From positions 1 through 7,560 of the forward strand of contig JANPII010000075.1 in the NCBI GenBank assembly GCA_031424915.1: DNA of 7,560 nt. Direction: 5' to 3'. The position numbers and the translations under genes were made by a program. Below the pieces are notes generated by a model. It was not told where the DNA came from and ran no database searches. It worked only from the letters and a program-made list of their open reading frames with translations. Each line of letters opens with the position of its first letter. Positions within the stretch are counted from its first letter, which is position 1. Source of the stretch: JANPII01 sp031424915. Lineage in GTDB: Bacteria; Pseudomonadota; Alphaproteobacteria; Rickettsiales; Midichloriaceae. This document shows, one piece after another, positions 1-7,290 of this stretch.

Positions 1-1135
1 CTATGCAGGGTGGTATGCCGTTCGCGATGAAGCATTTTATGGGGAAAATGAACTGGTGGATGGGAAAGCGCCCACTGGTGCAGAAGTAGAGTGGATAGAA
101 GAGCCAAGCTACTTTTTTCGTCTGTCCAAATGGCAAGATAAGCTGCTAGCCTTATACGCAGAGCATCCTAATTTTATTAAGCCAAAAAGCAGATATAATG
201 AGGTCGTTTCTTTTGTCAAAAATGGGCTTACAGATTTATCTGTCTCCCGCACCTCTTTCACCTGGGGTATACCTGTACCTGAAGCACCGGGGCATGTTAT
301 GTATGTATGGTTGGATGCACTATTTAACTATATCTCAGCATTACAAAAAGGTGATAAATCCCACTATTGGCCGTGCGATCTACACATTGTAGGTAAAGAT
401 ATTTTACGCTTCCATGCCGTATATTGGCCAGCATTCTTAATGGCTGTAGGAATAGAAATCCCACATCATATATTTGCCCATGGGTGGTGGACTAATGATG
501 GCCAAAAGATCTCTAAATCACTAGGTAATATTATTGATCCTATAGCGCTCGTGCAGGAGTTTGGGGTAGACTATGTGCGCTACTTTATGCTGCGAGAAGT
601 ACCATTTGGCAATGACGGTAATTATTCCCGCCCTGCCCTCATCAACCGACTTAATGCAGAATTAGCTAACAACATTGGTAACCTAGCTCAAAGAGTCATG
701 GCTTTTATCCATGCTCAAGGAGATGGGATTGTACCTCAACCAGGACCATATACCAAGGTAGACCAAGATTTGCTTCATCAGGCTTATAGCCTTGTAGGGA
801 AAATGCGTACAGAAATCGAAAATCAAGCCCTCCACACTGCACTTGGCTTTATTGTTGATATAGGAAATAGTGCCAATGAATATGTGACCCGCAACCCATT
901 TTGGGAGCTACGTAAAACGGATACAACCAGAATGCAAACTGTTCTTTATGTATTACTAGAGGCAATGCGTAGTATAGGTATTACGTTACAACCAATAATG
1001 CCTCAAGCTGCCGATAAATTGTTAACGCAGCTGGGTGTGCTTAAGAGGGAATTTTCTAGTTTAACAGCAGCTGATGCTTTAACCCCAGGAGCAGTCCTTA
1101 ATCCCGCGTTTGCAATTTTTGCGAGGCTACAATAA
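1..1135 (+). CDS. metG: Methionyl-tRNA synthetase, 3' part (5' end outside window)
   Basis: This is a cytoplasmic class I aminoacyl-tRNA synthetase that charges tRNA-Met with methionine. The reading frame is open from base 2, so the gene starts left of the window; 377 residues are present and the N-terminal catalytic half with the HIGH motif is missing. Visible family landmarks, in order, are YAGWYAVRDEAFY and KAPTGAEVEW near the left edge, the WLDALFNYI segment, the VGKDILRFHAVYWPAF segment, and the KMSKS loop as KISKS (506-520) followed by LGN. The helical anticodon-binding domain comes next, with the N-x(8)-W signature as NEYVTRNPFW (canonical APW or KPW, here PFW). The protein ends shortly after this domain, so it is the short form without the C-terminal EMAP/Arc1p-like tRNA-binding domain. 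The stop lies 2 nt before the next gene, which suggests co-transcription. Family assignment is secure. Confidence 0.97.
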   Translation, partial: YAGWYAVRDEAFYGENELVDGKAPTGAEVEWIEEPSYFFRLSKWQDKLLALYAEHPNFIKPKSRYNEVVSFVKNGLTDLSVSRTSFTWGIPVPEAPGHVMYVWLDALFNYISALQKGDKSHYWPCDLHIVGKDILRFHAVYWPAFLMAVGIEIPHHIFAHGWWTNDGQKISKSLGNIIDPIALVQEFGVDYVRYFMLREVPFGNDGNYSRPALINRLNAELANNIGNLAQRVMAFIHAQGDGIVPQPGPYTKVDQDLLHQAYSLVGKMRTEIENQALHTALGFIVDIGNSANEYVTRNPFWELRKTDTTRMQTVLYVLLEAMRSIGITLQPIMPQAADKLLTQLGVLKREFSSLTAADALTPGAVLNPAFAIFARLQ

Positions 1136-1137
1136 CT

Positions 1138-2433
1138 ATGGATAGACTCGCAAATATTAAGGCGTATTGCACCTTAACGATGTGGCGAATTTTAATGCTG
1201 GGCTTTACCAGCGGCCTAATTCTGCCACTTACTTCTGGAACTCTATCTGCCTATTTATGGGATCATGATATAGATATTAAAACCATAGGCCTTTTTACTG
1301 CAGTGGCGCTTCCATATTCTTGGAAATTTATATGGGCACCATTTGTAGATAATATAGACATGCCAATTTTAAGCCGAATTTTGGGAAAAAGACGTGGGTG
1401 GCTGCTGGTTATGCAGTTAATGCTAATAGTTAATATTGCTGCTTTAGGTTTTATAACTCCAATCGATAATACCTGGGGCTTTGCTCTTACGGTCTTATCT
1501 ATAGGGTTCCTTTCTGCTACCCAAGATATTCTCATAGATGCATTCCGAATTGAGATATTAGATGATAGTGAACAAGCCATGGGCGCAACTATGGCAATTT
1601 TAGGTTATAGAATAGGAATGCTTGCCTCTTCGGCAGGGGCGTTATATATGGCTTCGCATTACTCCTGGCAAATCACTTTTATTTCCCTCTCTTCACTTAT
1701 GGTAGTTGGGCTTATAGCAGTGATGTTTCAGCCTGAACCGATACATCCTACACCACCAGATACTCAGCATATGCACTTTTTGCATTGGGTAAAGCATGCC
1801 TTTTGGCAACCACTCCAGGACTTTATGCAACGTCGTAGCCCTCTACTTATACTAGGACTGGTAGTAAGCTATAAACTTGGCGATGCATATCTTGGAGTAA
1901 TGACCACCCCATTTCTACTAGAAATGGAGTTTACTAAGATAGAACTAGCGACCTATGTCAAATCATATGGCTTTTTCGCTAGTATGCTTGGCACCTTTTG
2001 GGGTGGATATATAGTCAAAACTAAAGGATATGGCCCGGCTTTGATTATAGGGCTTTATGTACAAATGTTCTCTAATCTGATTTTTATTCTACAATATATA
2101 AATGGGCATGATATTCCCACATTGGTCTTAACTATTACTATAGACAATGTGACCGGAGGTATTGGCACCGCGGTACTAGTAGGATATGTCAGCCATTTGT
2201 GTAATCGTGAATTCACTGCAACTCAATACGCATTGCTCAGCAGCCTAGATTCAGTAGCTAGGGTTACCTTACCCATGACCTCAGGCTTTATAGTAACATA
2301 TATAGGTTGGATTGATTTTTTCCTTTTTTCTGCCATGCTAAATATACCGGCCTTAATATTGGCTTACATAATTTTTCGACAACCACAGGAGCGCAAGAAT
2401 GAATATTACCTTCAGCAAAGAAACAACAAATAA
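1138..2433 (+). CDS. ampG: AmpG-family MFS permease (muropeptide importer-like)
   Basis: This is an inner-membrane major facilitator protein of the AmpG family, whose characterised members import GlcNAc-anhydroMurNAc peptides for cell-wall recycling. It has 431 residues and about 12 hydrophobic segments, shorter than E. coli AmpG (491 aa). Family motifs are LPYSWKFIWAPFVD (58-71), KRRGWLL (84-90), SATQDILIDAFRIE (127-140), GYRIGML (156-162), and near the C-terminus DNVTGGIGTA followed by CNREFTATQYALLSSL (355-370). The ATG is 2 nt after the metG stop. A GAGG stands 11 nt upstream of it, slightly far, but the N-terminus aligns with the family's usual beginning. Its last 35 bp overlap pepA. Several paralogous AmpG-like permeases often occur in rickettsial genomes and not all have proven muropeptide substrates, so the substrate is inference while the family is firm. 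Confidence 0.9.
   Translation: MDRLANIKAYCTLTMWRILMLGFTSGLILPLTSGTLSAYLWDHDIDIKTIGLFTAVALPYSWKFIWAPFVDNIDMPILSRILGKRRGWLLVMQLMLIVNIAALGFITPIDNTWGFALTVLSIGFLSATQDILIDAFRIEILDDSEQAMGATMAILGYRIGMLASSAGALYMASHYSWQITFISLSSLMVVGLIAVMFQPEPIHPTPPDTQHMHFLHWVKHAFWQPLQDFMQRRSPLLILGLVVSYKLGDAYLGVMTTPFLLEMEFTKIELATYVKSYGFFASMLGTFWGGYIVKTKGYGPALIIGLYVQMFSNLIFILQYINGHDIPTLVLTITIDNVTGGIGTAVLVGYVSHLCNREFTATQYALLSSLDSVARVTLPMTSGFIVTYIGWIDFFLFSAMLNIPALILAYIIFRQPQERKNEYYLQQRNNK
2387..2391 (+). promoter_or_regulatory. Shine-Dalgarno site of pepA inside the ampG 3' end
   Basis: AGGAG lies 7 nt before the ATG at 2399 and still inside the ampG coding region. It supports the pepA start that overlaps ampG by 35 bp, and points to coupled translation of the two genes. 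Confidence 0.7.
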
Positions 2434-3886
2434 ATCAAATGTAGTTGCCTTCTGCATAGCTAAAGACCTCAAGCTAACAGAAAATCTAAAGAAGCTTAAT
2501 AATAATGCTGTTATCGAGAAGGCTATTGAAGCTAATCCTGCGTTTGAAGGTCAGGATCGGCAGGTCTTGCCTCTTTATGCCTGCACAGGGATAGGAGCAT
2601 TATTGCTTTTGGGACTTGGAGAACTACCAAAGCTCAATATATTATTACTACAAAAGATTGGAGGGAGGTTGGCAGATGAACTCAATGCTATGAAAGTAGC
2701 AAAAGCTGAGCTTGTGATTGAGGATTTTACTGGAACTGAGCATGATGCAGTGCAAATGGCTGTGCATATCGCACTTGGTGTCAAATTACGCAACTATAAC
2801 TTCAATAAATATTTTGTAGACAAAAAGGAAAAGAATACTCTAACGTTAGAGAGCTTAACTATTCGACTGCAAGATGCAGCAGAAGCGGAGCGTAGATTTA
2901 CTTCTCTAGAGGCAGTAGCTGAAGGAGTATTACGTACACGTAATCTTGTCTCCGAACCAGCTAATATACTATATCCTAAAAGTTTTATGCAGGAATGTAA
3001 ACAACTGAAAAAATTAGGCATAAAGATTAAAGTACTAGACACAAAAGATATGGCTAAGCTAGGTATGGGAGCGCTGTTAGGTGTGGCTCAAGGCAGCGCA
3101 AAGGAACCATACACAGTAATTATGGAATGGAATGGCGGCAATAAAAAAGATAAGCCAATTGCTGTAATAGGCAAAGGTGTATGCTTTGACACTGGGGGGA
3201 TTAACCTTAAAACCACTGCTAGTAGCATAGCCGACATGAAATATGATATGGCAGGTGCCGGCTCGGTATATGGCTTGATGTATGCTTTAGCTAAACGCAA
3301 AGCCGCAGTGAATGTTGTAGGCGTTATTGGCTTAGTTGAAAATATGCCCTCAGGTACTGCTCAGCGCCCAAGTGATGTGGTGATATCAATGTCAGGGCAG
3401 ACAGTAGAAGTAGAGAACACAGATGCTGAAGGCCGCCTAGTTTTGGCAGATATAATGTGGTATGCACAGGAAGAATATGACCCACCGATATTAGTAGATA
3501 TGGCTACTCTTACTGGCGCAGTAGTTATGGCGCTTGGCGAAGGCTATGCTGGGCTTCTGACTAATGATGATCAACTTGCCACACAACTATATGAAGCAGG
3601 CGAAAAAACTGGAGAGTTTGTATGGCGCTTGCCAATGGGTGAGTACTATGACCGGCAGATTAACTCCGAGATAGCTGATGTACGTAACACCAGTACAGGA
3701 CGAGGGGGCGGAGCTATCACAGCTGCCCAGTTCTTACAACGCTTTGTGCAAAAAGGACGTAAGTGGGCACACCTAGATATCGCAGGTATGGCATGGGCTA
3801 AAAGCAGTACAGGGACTAGCCCTAAAGGAGCTACCGGCTTTGGGGTACGTCTTTTGGATCAATGGATAGCTGAGAATTTTGAGTAA
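2399..3886 (+). CDS. pepA: Leucyl aminopeptidase (cytosol aminopeptidase, M17 family)
   Basis: This is a cytosolic two-metal aminopeptidase that removes N-terminal residues from peptides and normally works as a hexamer. Its 495 residues match the family's usual length (E. coli PepA has 503). The C-terminal catalytic domain is complete. By motif alignment the metal ligands are Lys259, Asp264, Asp283, Asp342 and Glu344; the catalytic residues are Lys271 in GKGVCFDTGGINLK and Arg346 in the M17 signature NTDAEGRLVLAD (340-351). The spacing from the catalytic Lys to the MKYDM aspartate is one residue longer than in E. coli, as in some plant/cyanobacterial members. The N-terminal domain (about 1-165) is divergent, as usual. 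The start is supported by AGGAG at 2387-2391 despite the 35-bp overlap with the permease gene. PepA can recycle peptides, including those brought in by transporters. DNA-binding roles known for E. coli PepA cannot be judged here. Confidence 0.96.
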   Translation: MNITFSKETTNKSNVVAFCIAKDLKLTENLKKLNNNAVIEKAIEANPAFEGQDRQVLPLYACTGIGALLLLGLGELPKLNILLLQKIGGRLADELNAMKVAKAELVIEDFTGTEHDAVQMAVHIALGVKLRNYNFNKYFVDKKEKNTLTLESLTIRLQDAAEAERRFTSLEAVAEGVLRTRNLVSEPANILYPKSFMQECKQLKKLGIKIKVLDTKDMAKLGMGALLGVAQGSAKEPYTVIMEWNGGNKKDKPIAVIGKGVCFDTGGINLKTTASSIADMKYDMAGAGSVYGLMYALAKRKAAVNVVGVIGLVENMPSGTAQRPSDVVISMSGQTVEVENTDAEGRLVLADIMWYAQEEYDPPILVDMATLTGAVVMALGEGYAGLLTNDDQLATQLYEAGEKTGEFVWRLPMGEYYDRQINSEIADVRNTSTGRGGGAITAAQFLQRFVQKGRKWAHLDIAGMAWAKSSTGTSPKGATGFGVRLLDQWIAENFE

Positions 3887-3902
3887 GCGTGAGGAATTAC
3901 AA

Positions 3903-3926
3903 ACTTCTATACATACTTCTATACGT
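3903..3926 (+). repeat. 12-bp perfect-but-one tandem duplication in the pepA downstream spacer
   Basis: ACTTCTATACAT (3903-3914) is followed immediately by ACTTCTATACGT (3915-3926), with 11 of 12 bases identical. It sits between the pepA stop and the small lipoprotein-like gene. The second unit contains a weak -10-like TATACG 17 nt after TTACAA (3897-3902), but the match to sigma-70 consensus is poor. It may simply be a slippage duplication. Confidence 0.6.
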
Positions 3927-3952
3927 CTAGTTATGCAAACAAACGAGGGAAT

Positions 3953-4001
3953 ATGATAAGCAAAAAATCTTCTATAACTACCGGCCATCATTATATCTGG
4001 A
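3953..4001 (+). other. Probable detached 5' end of the small membrane protein gene
   Basis: An ATG at 3953 follows a good Shine-Dalgarno (GAGGGA, 3945-3950) and encodes MISKKSSITT, a basic leader typical of a signal peptide. In this frame translation then runs on for a further 28 residues of non-hydrophobic sequence to a stop near 4067. A +1 shift around 3977-3982 (in the run ACTACCGGCC) would instead continue as PAIIISGVGVITIVSALVLGL, which joins exactly to the hydrophobic protein read from 4002. The distance 3953-4238 is 286 bases, 95 codons plus one base. What is seen is the frame relation and the RBS; that the two parts were one gene is inference. Confidence 0.55.
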
Positions 4002-4238
4002 GTGGGTGTAATTACTATTGTCAGCGCCTTAGTTTTAGGCCTCAGTGGCTGCACTAGTATGATGATAGGCACTTGCGCCCTGCCAACAGTTCTAGGGTTG
4101 TCAGGTGCCATACTGACAACAATTGGCTCAAGTATAATTGATGGTGCTTATGAAGACAACCTTATAGCTTCTGTAGAACAAACCATCTTTTTTCTTGGGA
4201 TAGGAAGTATAGCAGGATTACTATTATGTCGAGCCTAA
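4002..4238 (+). CDS. Small hydrophobic putative lipoprotein, unrecognised family
   Basis: I do not recognise this family. Read from a GTG at 4002 it gives 78 residues. There is a hydrophobic N-terminal stretch ending in the lipobox L-S-G-C (Cys17), then two further hydrophobic segments (about 27-46 and 61-76) around a short polar link containing DGAYEDN. The GTG has only a weak upstream GGA and lacks the basic residues expected at the front of a signal peptide. Those residues, and a better RBS, exist one frame over at 3953. With the repaired frame the protein would be 95 codons with a leader MISKKSSITT plus about 24 hydrophobic residues before the Cys. It is either a real short gene starting at GTG, a frameshifted pseudogene, or a sequencing indel. 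It stands alone between pepA and the transporter promoter. Location in the inner or outer membrane as a lipoprotein is inference. Confidence 0.5.
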   Translation: MGVITIVSALVLGLSGCTSMMIGTCALPTVLGLSGAILTTIGSSIIDGAYEDNLIASVEQTIFFLGIGSIAGLLLCRA

Positions 4239-4240
4239 GA

Positions 4241-4260
4241 GGTGCATGGTGATTCATTAA
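4241..4260 (+). repeat. Partial arm of the intergenic palindromic repeat (same orientation as the right copy)
   Basis: Bases 4242-4260 match 7331-7349 at 15 of 19 positions, sharing the core TGGTGAT and a following TAA. They begin 4 nt after the small gene's stop. This arm faces the fuller copy at 4271-4320 in inverted orientation. GGTG (4248-4251) with a following ATTCA can therefore pair with TGGAT and CACC (4272-4284) to form an interrupted hairpin just downstream of the small gene. Confidence 0.5.
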
Positions 4261-4270
4261 TGTTAGTTTT

Positions 4271-4320
4271 CTGGATGGCCCACCGCTTGCACGCAATGAC
4301 GCTATAATAGCTGCTTTTAA
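4271..4320 (-). repeat. Intergenic repeat copy A (REP/MITE-like, about 50 bp)
   Basis: The segment starts CTGGAT and continues to a 31-bp block (4289-4319) that matches the reverse complement of 7293-7323 at 25 of 31 positions, including exact ATGACGCT and AATAGCTGCTTT. The end CTGGAT is also shared. Relative to copy B the centre is about 6 bases shorter and the hairpin is degraded. The core resembles the widespread bacterial intergenic sequence CTGGAT(T)GCCAC...CGCAATGACG. No open frame of note crosses it. It lies upstream of the transporter promoter. Confidence 0.75.
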
Positions 4321-4381
4321 GCCATTATACCACCTTATCTAATCAAAAACCTGGGTTCTAAACTACCAAAATATTATTTAT

Positions 4382-4410
4382 TTGACTGAATTGTAGAGGT
4401 GCTTTATAAT
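4382..4410 (+). promoter_or_regulatory. Strong sigma-70-type promoter for the transporter-glmM unit
   Basis: TTGACT (4382-4387, 5 of 6 to TTGACA) and a perfect TATAAT (4405-4410) are separated by exactly 17 nt. An AT-rich tract precedes the -35 box (ATATTATTTATT). The discriminator is GC-rich (GCGCGGC), a feature of growth-rate or stringently controlled promoters in other bacteria. The predicted start of transcription is about 4417, giving a leader of roughly 20 nt with AAGAGG (4427-4432) 6 nt before the ATG at 4439. Confidence 0.82.
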
Positions 4411-4438
4411 GCGCGGCATGTTGTTTAAGAGGTAATAA

Positions 4439-5860
4439 ATGATTCAGTTAATGGGATATTTCCAATTGTTTTTCTTATCTTTGATAGGTGGGATTGTGTG
4501 GAATATCGTAGAAGCTCCCGAAGGCTTGACTCTTGAAGGATGGCATTTATTAATTATTTTCTTATTAACTATCCTAGGGATCATTTTTGGCTCAGCACCT
4601 ATGAGTGTAATAGCTTTATTAGGAACCTTAGTATGTGTATTAACCCACACACTAACTCTACACGAAGCCCTAAGCGGCTTTAGCTCAAGCGTTATATGGA
4701 TAGTAGTCTTAGCCTTCTTTATTGCGCGCGGCTTGATTAAGACAGGTCTTGGAAAACGCATTGCTTATTTCTTTATCTCTAAAATAGGGCGTACTACTTT
4801 AGGCCTTTCTTATGGTCTTGTCATAACCGAGTTTATACTTGCACCGATGATTCCAAGCGTTACAGCACGTGGAGGAGGCATGATATACCCTATTACTCAA
4901 GCCATCATAAAAGAATATGGCGCTGGTAATACTACAGAAGCAATAAAACGTACTGGTATGTTTCTTATCCAGGTGTGCTTCCAAGCGGCTACCATTACCT
5001 GCGCTATGTTTGTCACAGCCATGGCGGGGAATCCGCTTGTGGTAAGTATAGCTAATAAAATGGGTGCTGAAATCACGTGGTCATCCTGGGCATTGGGTGC
5101 TATTGTACCGGGCTTGGTAAGCCTTATGGCCTTACCTTTATTACTGTATGTTATATGCCCACCAGCTATTAAAATAGCAGAAGAAAGTCCTATCTTGGCC
5201 AAGAAGGCGTTGGCTGAAATGGGGCCATTAAGTAAAAATGAAATAATGATGCTTTTAACCTTTATCACCTTATTATTCTTATGGATTGCAGGTGACTCTA
5301 TTGGCTTGGATGCCACTACTAGCGCTTTGATTGGTGTGACAGCCCTATTACTAACTGGCGTACTAACTTGGGATGATGCGATATCCGAACGTAATGCATG
5401 GGATACCATGGTATGGTTTGCCCTTCTACTAACCATGTCTGGGGCACTTGGGAAAATGGGCGTTATGCAGTGGATAGGTGAAGAATTACAAGGAATACTG
5501 GGTGTAATCAGCCACACCCAACCTGTAGTTATTTGCGCCATAATCTGCATCTATTTCTTTGTGCACTACTTTTTTGCTAGCGTAACGGCTCATATTACAG
5601 TATTTTACGCTATTTTTGTTGGGCTACTTGTGAGCTTAGGACAGATGCAGGTTGCTCCAGCTGCCCTGGTTTTAGCATATGCTTCTTCATTATCTGGGGG
5701 GTTAACACATTATGGCAACTCTGTTGCCCCTATCTTTTATGGATCTAAATATCTTACTACCATGGAATGGTGGCGAGTTGGCTTTATCGTCAGTATCTTC
5801 AATTTGCTAATATGGGGTGGAGTTGGATATTTATGGTGGTCTCTGCTAGGATGGATATAA
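4439..5860 (+). CDS. DASS-family anion permease (2-oxoglutarate/malate translocator type)
   Basis: This is an inner-membrane divalent anion:sodium symporter (DASS/SLC13, CitT/YflS/plastid DiT1 branch). Members exchange or co-transport malate, 2-oxoglutarate, succinate or citrate. It has 473 residues, the normal length, and is hydrophobic throughout with ten or more membrane segments. Branch-typical stretches are SGFSSSVIWIVVLAFFIARG (79-98), KTGLGKRIAYFF (101-112), and the first substrate/sodium motif PSVTARGGG (139-147). The second half has GGLTHYGNSVAPIFYGS followed by EWWRVGF and a C-terminal WWSLLG. The first motif is normally S-N-T; here Asn is replaced by Val141 (codon 4859-4861). An AAGAGG sits 6 nt before the ATG and a strong promoter just upstream, so this gene heads a transcript with glmM. 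In host-associated bacteria related carriers draw dicarboxylates from the host. The exact substrate and coupling ion are not visible. Confidence 0.9.
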   Translation: MIQLMGYFQLFFLSLIGGIVWNIVEAPEGLTLEGWHLLIIFLLTILGIIFGSAPMSVIALLGTLVCVLTHTLTLHEALSGFSSSVIWIVVLAFFIARGLIKTGLGKRIAYFFISKIGRTTLGLSYGLVITEFILAPMIPSVTARGGGMIYPITQAIIKEYGAGNTTEAIKRTGMFLIQVCFQAATITCAMFVTAMAGNPLVVSIANKMGAEITWSSWALGAIVPGLVSLMALPLLLYVICPPAIKIAEESPILAKKALAEMGPLSKNEIMMLLTFITLLFLWIAGDSIGLDATTSALIGVTALLLTGVLTWDDAISERNAWDTMVWFALLLTMSGALGKMGVMQWIGEELQGILGVISHTQPVVICAIICIYFFVHYFFASVTAHITVFYAIFVGLLVSLGQMQVAPAALVLAYASSLSGGLTHYGNSVAPIFYGSKYLTTMEWWRVGFIVSIFNLLIWGGVGYLWWSLLGWI

Positions 5861-5879
5861 TAGTCCTCCAGAGGTTAAC

Positions 5880-7247
5880 ATGCGTAATATAGAGCGTCTA
5901 TTTGGTACTGATGGCATTAGAGGAAGAGCGAATGTCTATCCAATGACAGCAGAAATGGCAATGCGCCTTGGTATGTCTGCTGGGAGCTTGCTAAAAAAAG
6001 ATGGCTACCGCAATAGAGTGATAATTGCCAAAGACACCAGGCTTTCAGGGTATATGATAGAATCCGCTTTAACTGCGGGATTTATTTCAGTTGGTATCGA
6101 TGTAATGCTAGTAGGGCCAATGCCCACACCCGCTGTATCAATGCTAATTAAAGCGATGCGTGCTGATATGGGCGTTATGATTTCAGCTTCACATAATCCC
6201 TATCATGATAATGGCCTCAAAATTTTTGATCATAAAGGAATAAAGCTCAGTGATGAGGTAGAAGATAGATTGCAGCAGACCATGACCTTACAGGATCTTA
6301 GCCATTTATTGGTTGACTCGGAAGATTTAGGCCGCGCACGCCGGCTTGAAGATGCTCCAGGACGTTATATTGAATATGCCAAAACCAGCTTTCCTAAAGA
6401 ACGTAGCTTAGAAGGGCTTAAGATAGTAATAGACTGCGCTAATGGCGGTGCTTATCACCTGGCCCCTACTATATTTTGGGAGCTAGGAGCAGAGGTAGTA
6501 AAAATTGCCTGTGAACCTAATGGTTTAAACATCAACGAACAGTGCGGAGCCATGCATCCTGAGGGCCTAACACGAAAGGTTAAAGAAGTAGGCGCCGATA
6601 TTGGAATTGCCTTAGACGGCGATGCTGACCGTATAGTAATTTGTGACCAACAGGGTGAAGTAGTGGCGGGGGACCACTTGCTAGGCGCAATAGCAACACA
6701 TTTACATTACTACCAAAAGCTGAAGAATAATGGAGTAGTAATCACGCATATGTCCAATATGGCTTTGGAGCATTACCTTAATTCTATAGGCTTGCAGGTA
6801 TGGCGCACACAAATCGGTGACCGCTATGTCTTTGCACGTATGCAACAGGAAGCATGTAGCTTTGGCGGTGAACAATCTGGCCACATCATTTCTGGCAAAT
6901 GCGCAACCACTGGAGATGGAATTATATCTGCCCTGCAGCTGCTATCATATTTAGTAGAACATAGGCTACCTGCTAGCAGCCTACATAATTTATTTTCTTT
7001 ATATCCACAAGTGCTACGCAATGTGCGTCATATCCAGCCTAATACTATGGAATCTATAGAATTCAAACAGTCTATGGCTCAGCTTCAAACACAATATCCA
7101 CACTATCGTTTTCTTATACGCAAGTCTGGGACAGAGCCGTTACTGCGAATTATGATAGAAGGTGAGGATAAGAAGACGGCGGCCTATATAGCTAAGACCT
7201 TAGAAGAATCAGCATTAGGCCTACACCAAGACTTAGAAAAAGTTTAA
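5880..7247 (+). CDS. glmM: Phosphoglucosamine mutase
   Basis: This cytosolic alpha-D-phosphohexomutase converts glucosamine-6-phosphate to glucosamine-1-phosphate, the step before GlmU in UDP-GlcNAc synthesis for peptidoglycan and lipopolysaccharide. It is complete at 455 residues (E. coli 445). The four-domain motifs are all intact: FGTDGIRG (8-15), active-site serine loop SASHN with Ser104 as the phosphorylated residue, magnesium site DGDADR (Asp246, Asp248, Asp250), sugar-binding GGEQSGH (329-335), and phosphate-binding RKSGTEP (414-420). The RKSGTEP form, rather than RPSGTEP, is what alphaproteobacterial GlmM proteins usually show. The ATG has AGAGG (5870-5874) 5 nt upstream and lies 19 nt after the transporter stop, with no promoter between, so it is probably expressed from the promoter at 4382-4410. 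The glmM specificity, rather than phosphomannomutase, follows from the overall motif set. Confidence 0.96.
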   Translation: MRNIERLFGTDGIRGRANVYPMTAEMAMRLGMSAGSLLKKDGYRNRVIIAKDTRLSGYMIESALTAGFISVGIDVMLVGPMPTPAVSMLIKAMRADMGVMISASHNPYHDNGLKIFDHKGIKLSDEVEDRLQQTMTLQDLSHLLVDSEDLGRARRLEDAPGRYIEYAKTSFPKERSLEGLKIVIDCANGGAYHLAPTIFWELGAEVVKIACEPNGLNINEQCGAMHPEGLTRKVKEVGADIGIALDGDADRIVICDQQGEVVAGDHLLGAIATHLHYYQKLKNNGVVITHMSNMALEHYLNSIGLQVWRTQIGDRYVFARMQQEACSFGGEQSGHIISGKCATTGDGIISALQLLSYLVEHRLPASSLHNLFSLYPQVLRNVRHIQPNTMESIEFKQSMAQLQTQYPHYRFLIRKSGTEPLLRIMIEGEDKKTAAYIAKTLEESALGLHQDLEKV

Positions 7248-7290
7248 GACGTATCTGTTCAGTGAGGCGGGTTAAGGTTTTATTAACATA

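Noticed and set aside
3897..3925. TTACAA-17-TATACG as promoter of the small lipoprotein gene
   Set aside because: Only 3 of 6 and 4 of 6 matches to the sigma-70 boxes; not distinguishable from chance in AT-rich DNA.
4287..4308. TATAAT (4303-4308) within repeat copy A as a second promoter
   Set aside because: The nearest -35-like TTGCAC (4287-4292) is only 10 nt away and the hexamer is part of the repeat's short palindrome, so an active promoter is not supported.
4897..5550. Long minus-strand open frame opposite the transporter gene (217 codons)
   Set aside because: It is antisense to a clear DASS gene, has no recognisable motif or good RBS, and reads as a shadow of the real coding strand.
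5865..5874. CCTCCAGAGG as an RBS-sequestering hairpin before glmM
   Set aside because: The arms leave only a 2-nt loop, or a 3-bp stem with a 4-nt loop, too weak to call a regulatory structure.
7271..7287. GTTAA/TTAAC inverted repeat after glmM as a rho-independent terminator
   Set aside because: The stem is 5 bp and AT-only with a 7-nt loop and no following T-run; the nearby repeat hairpin is a better candidate.
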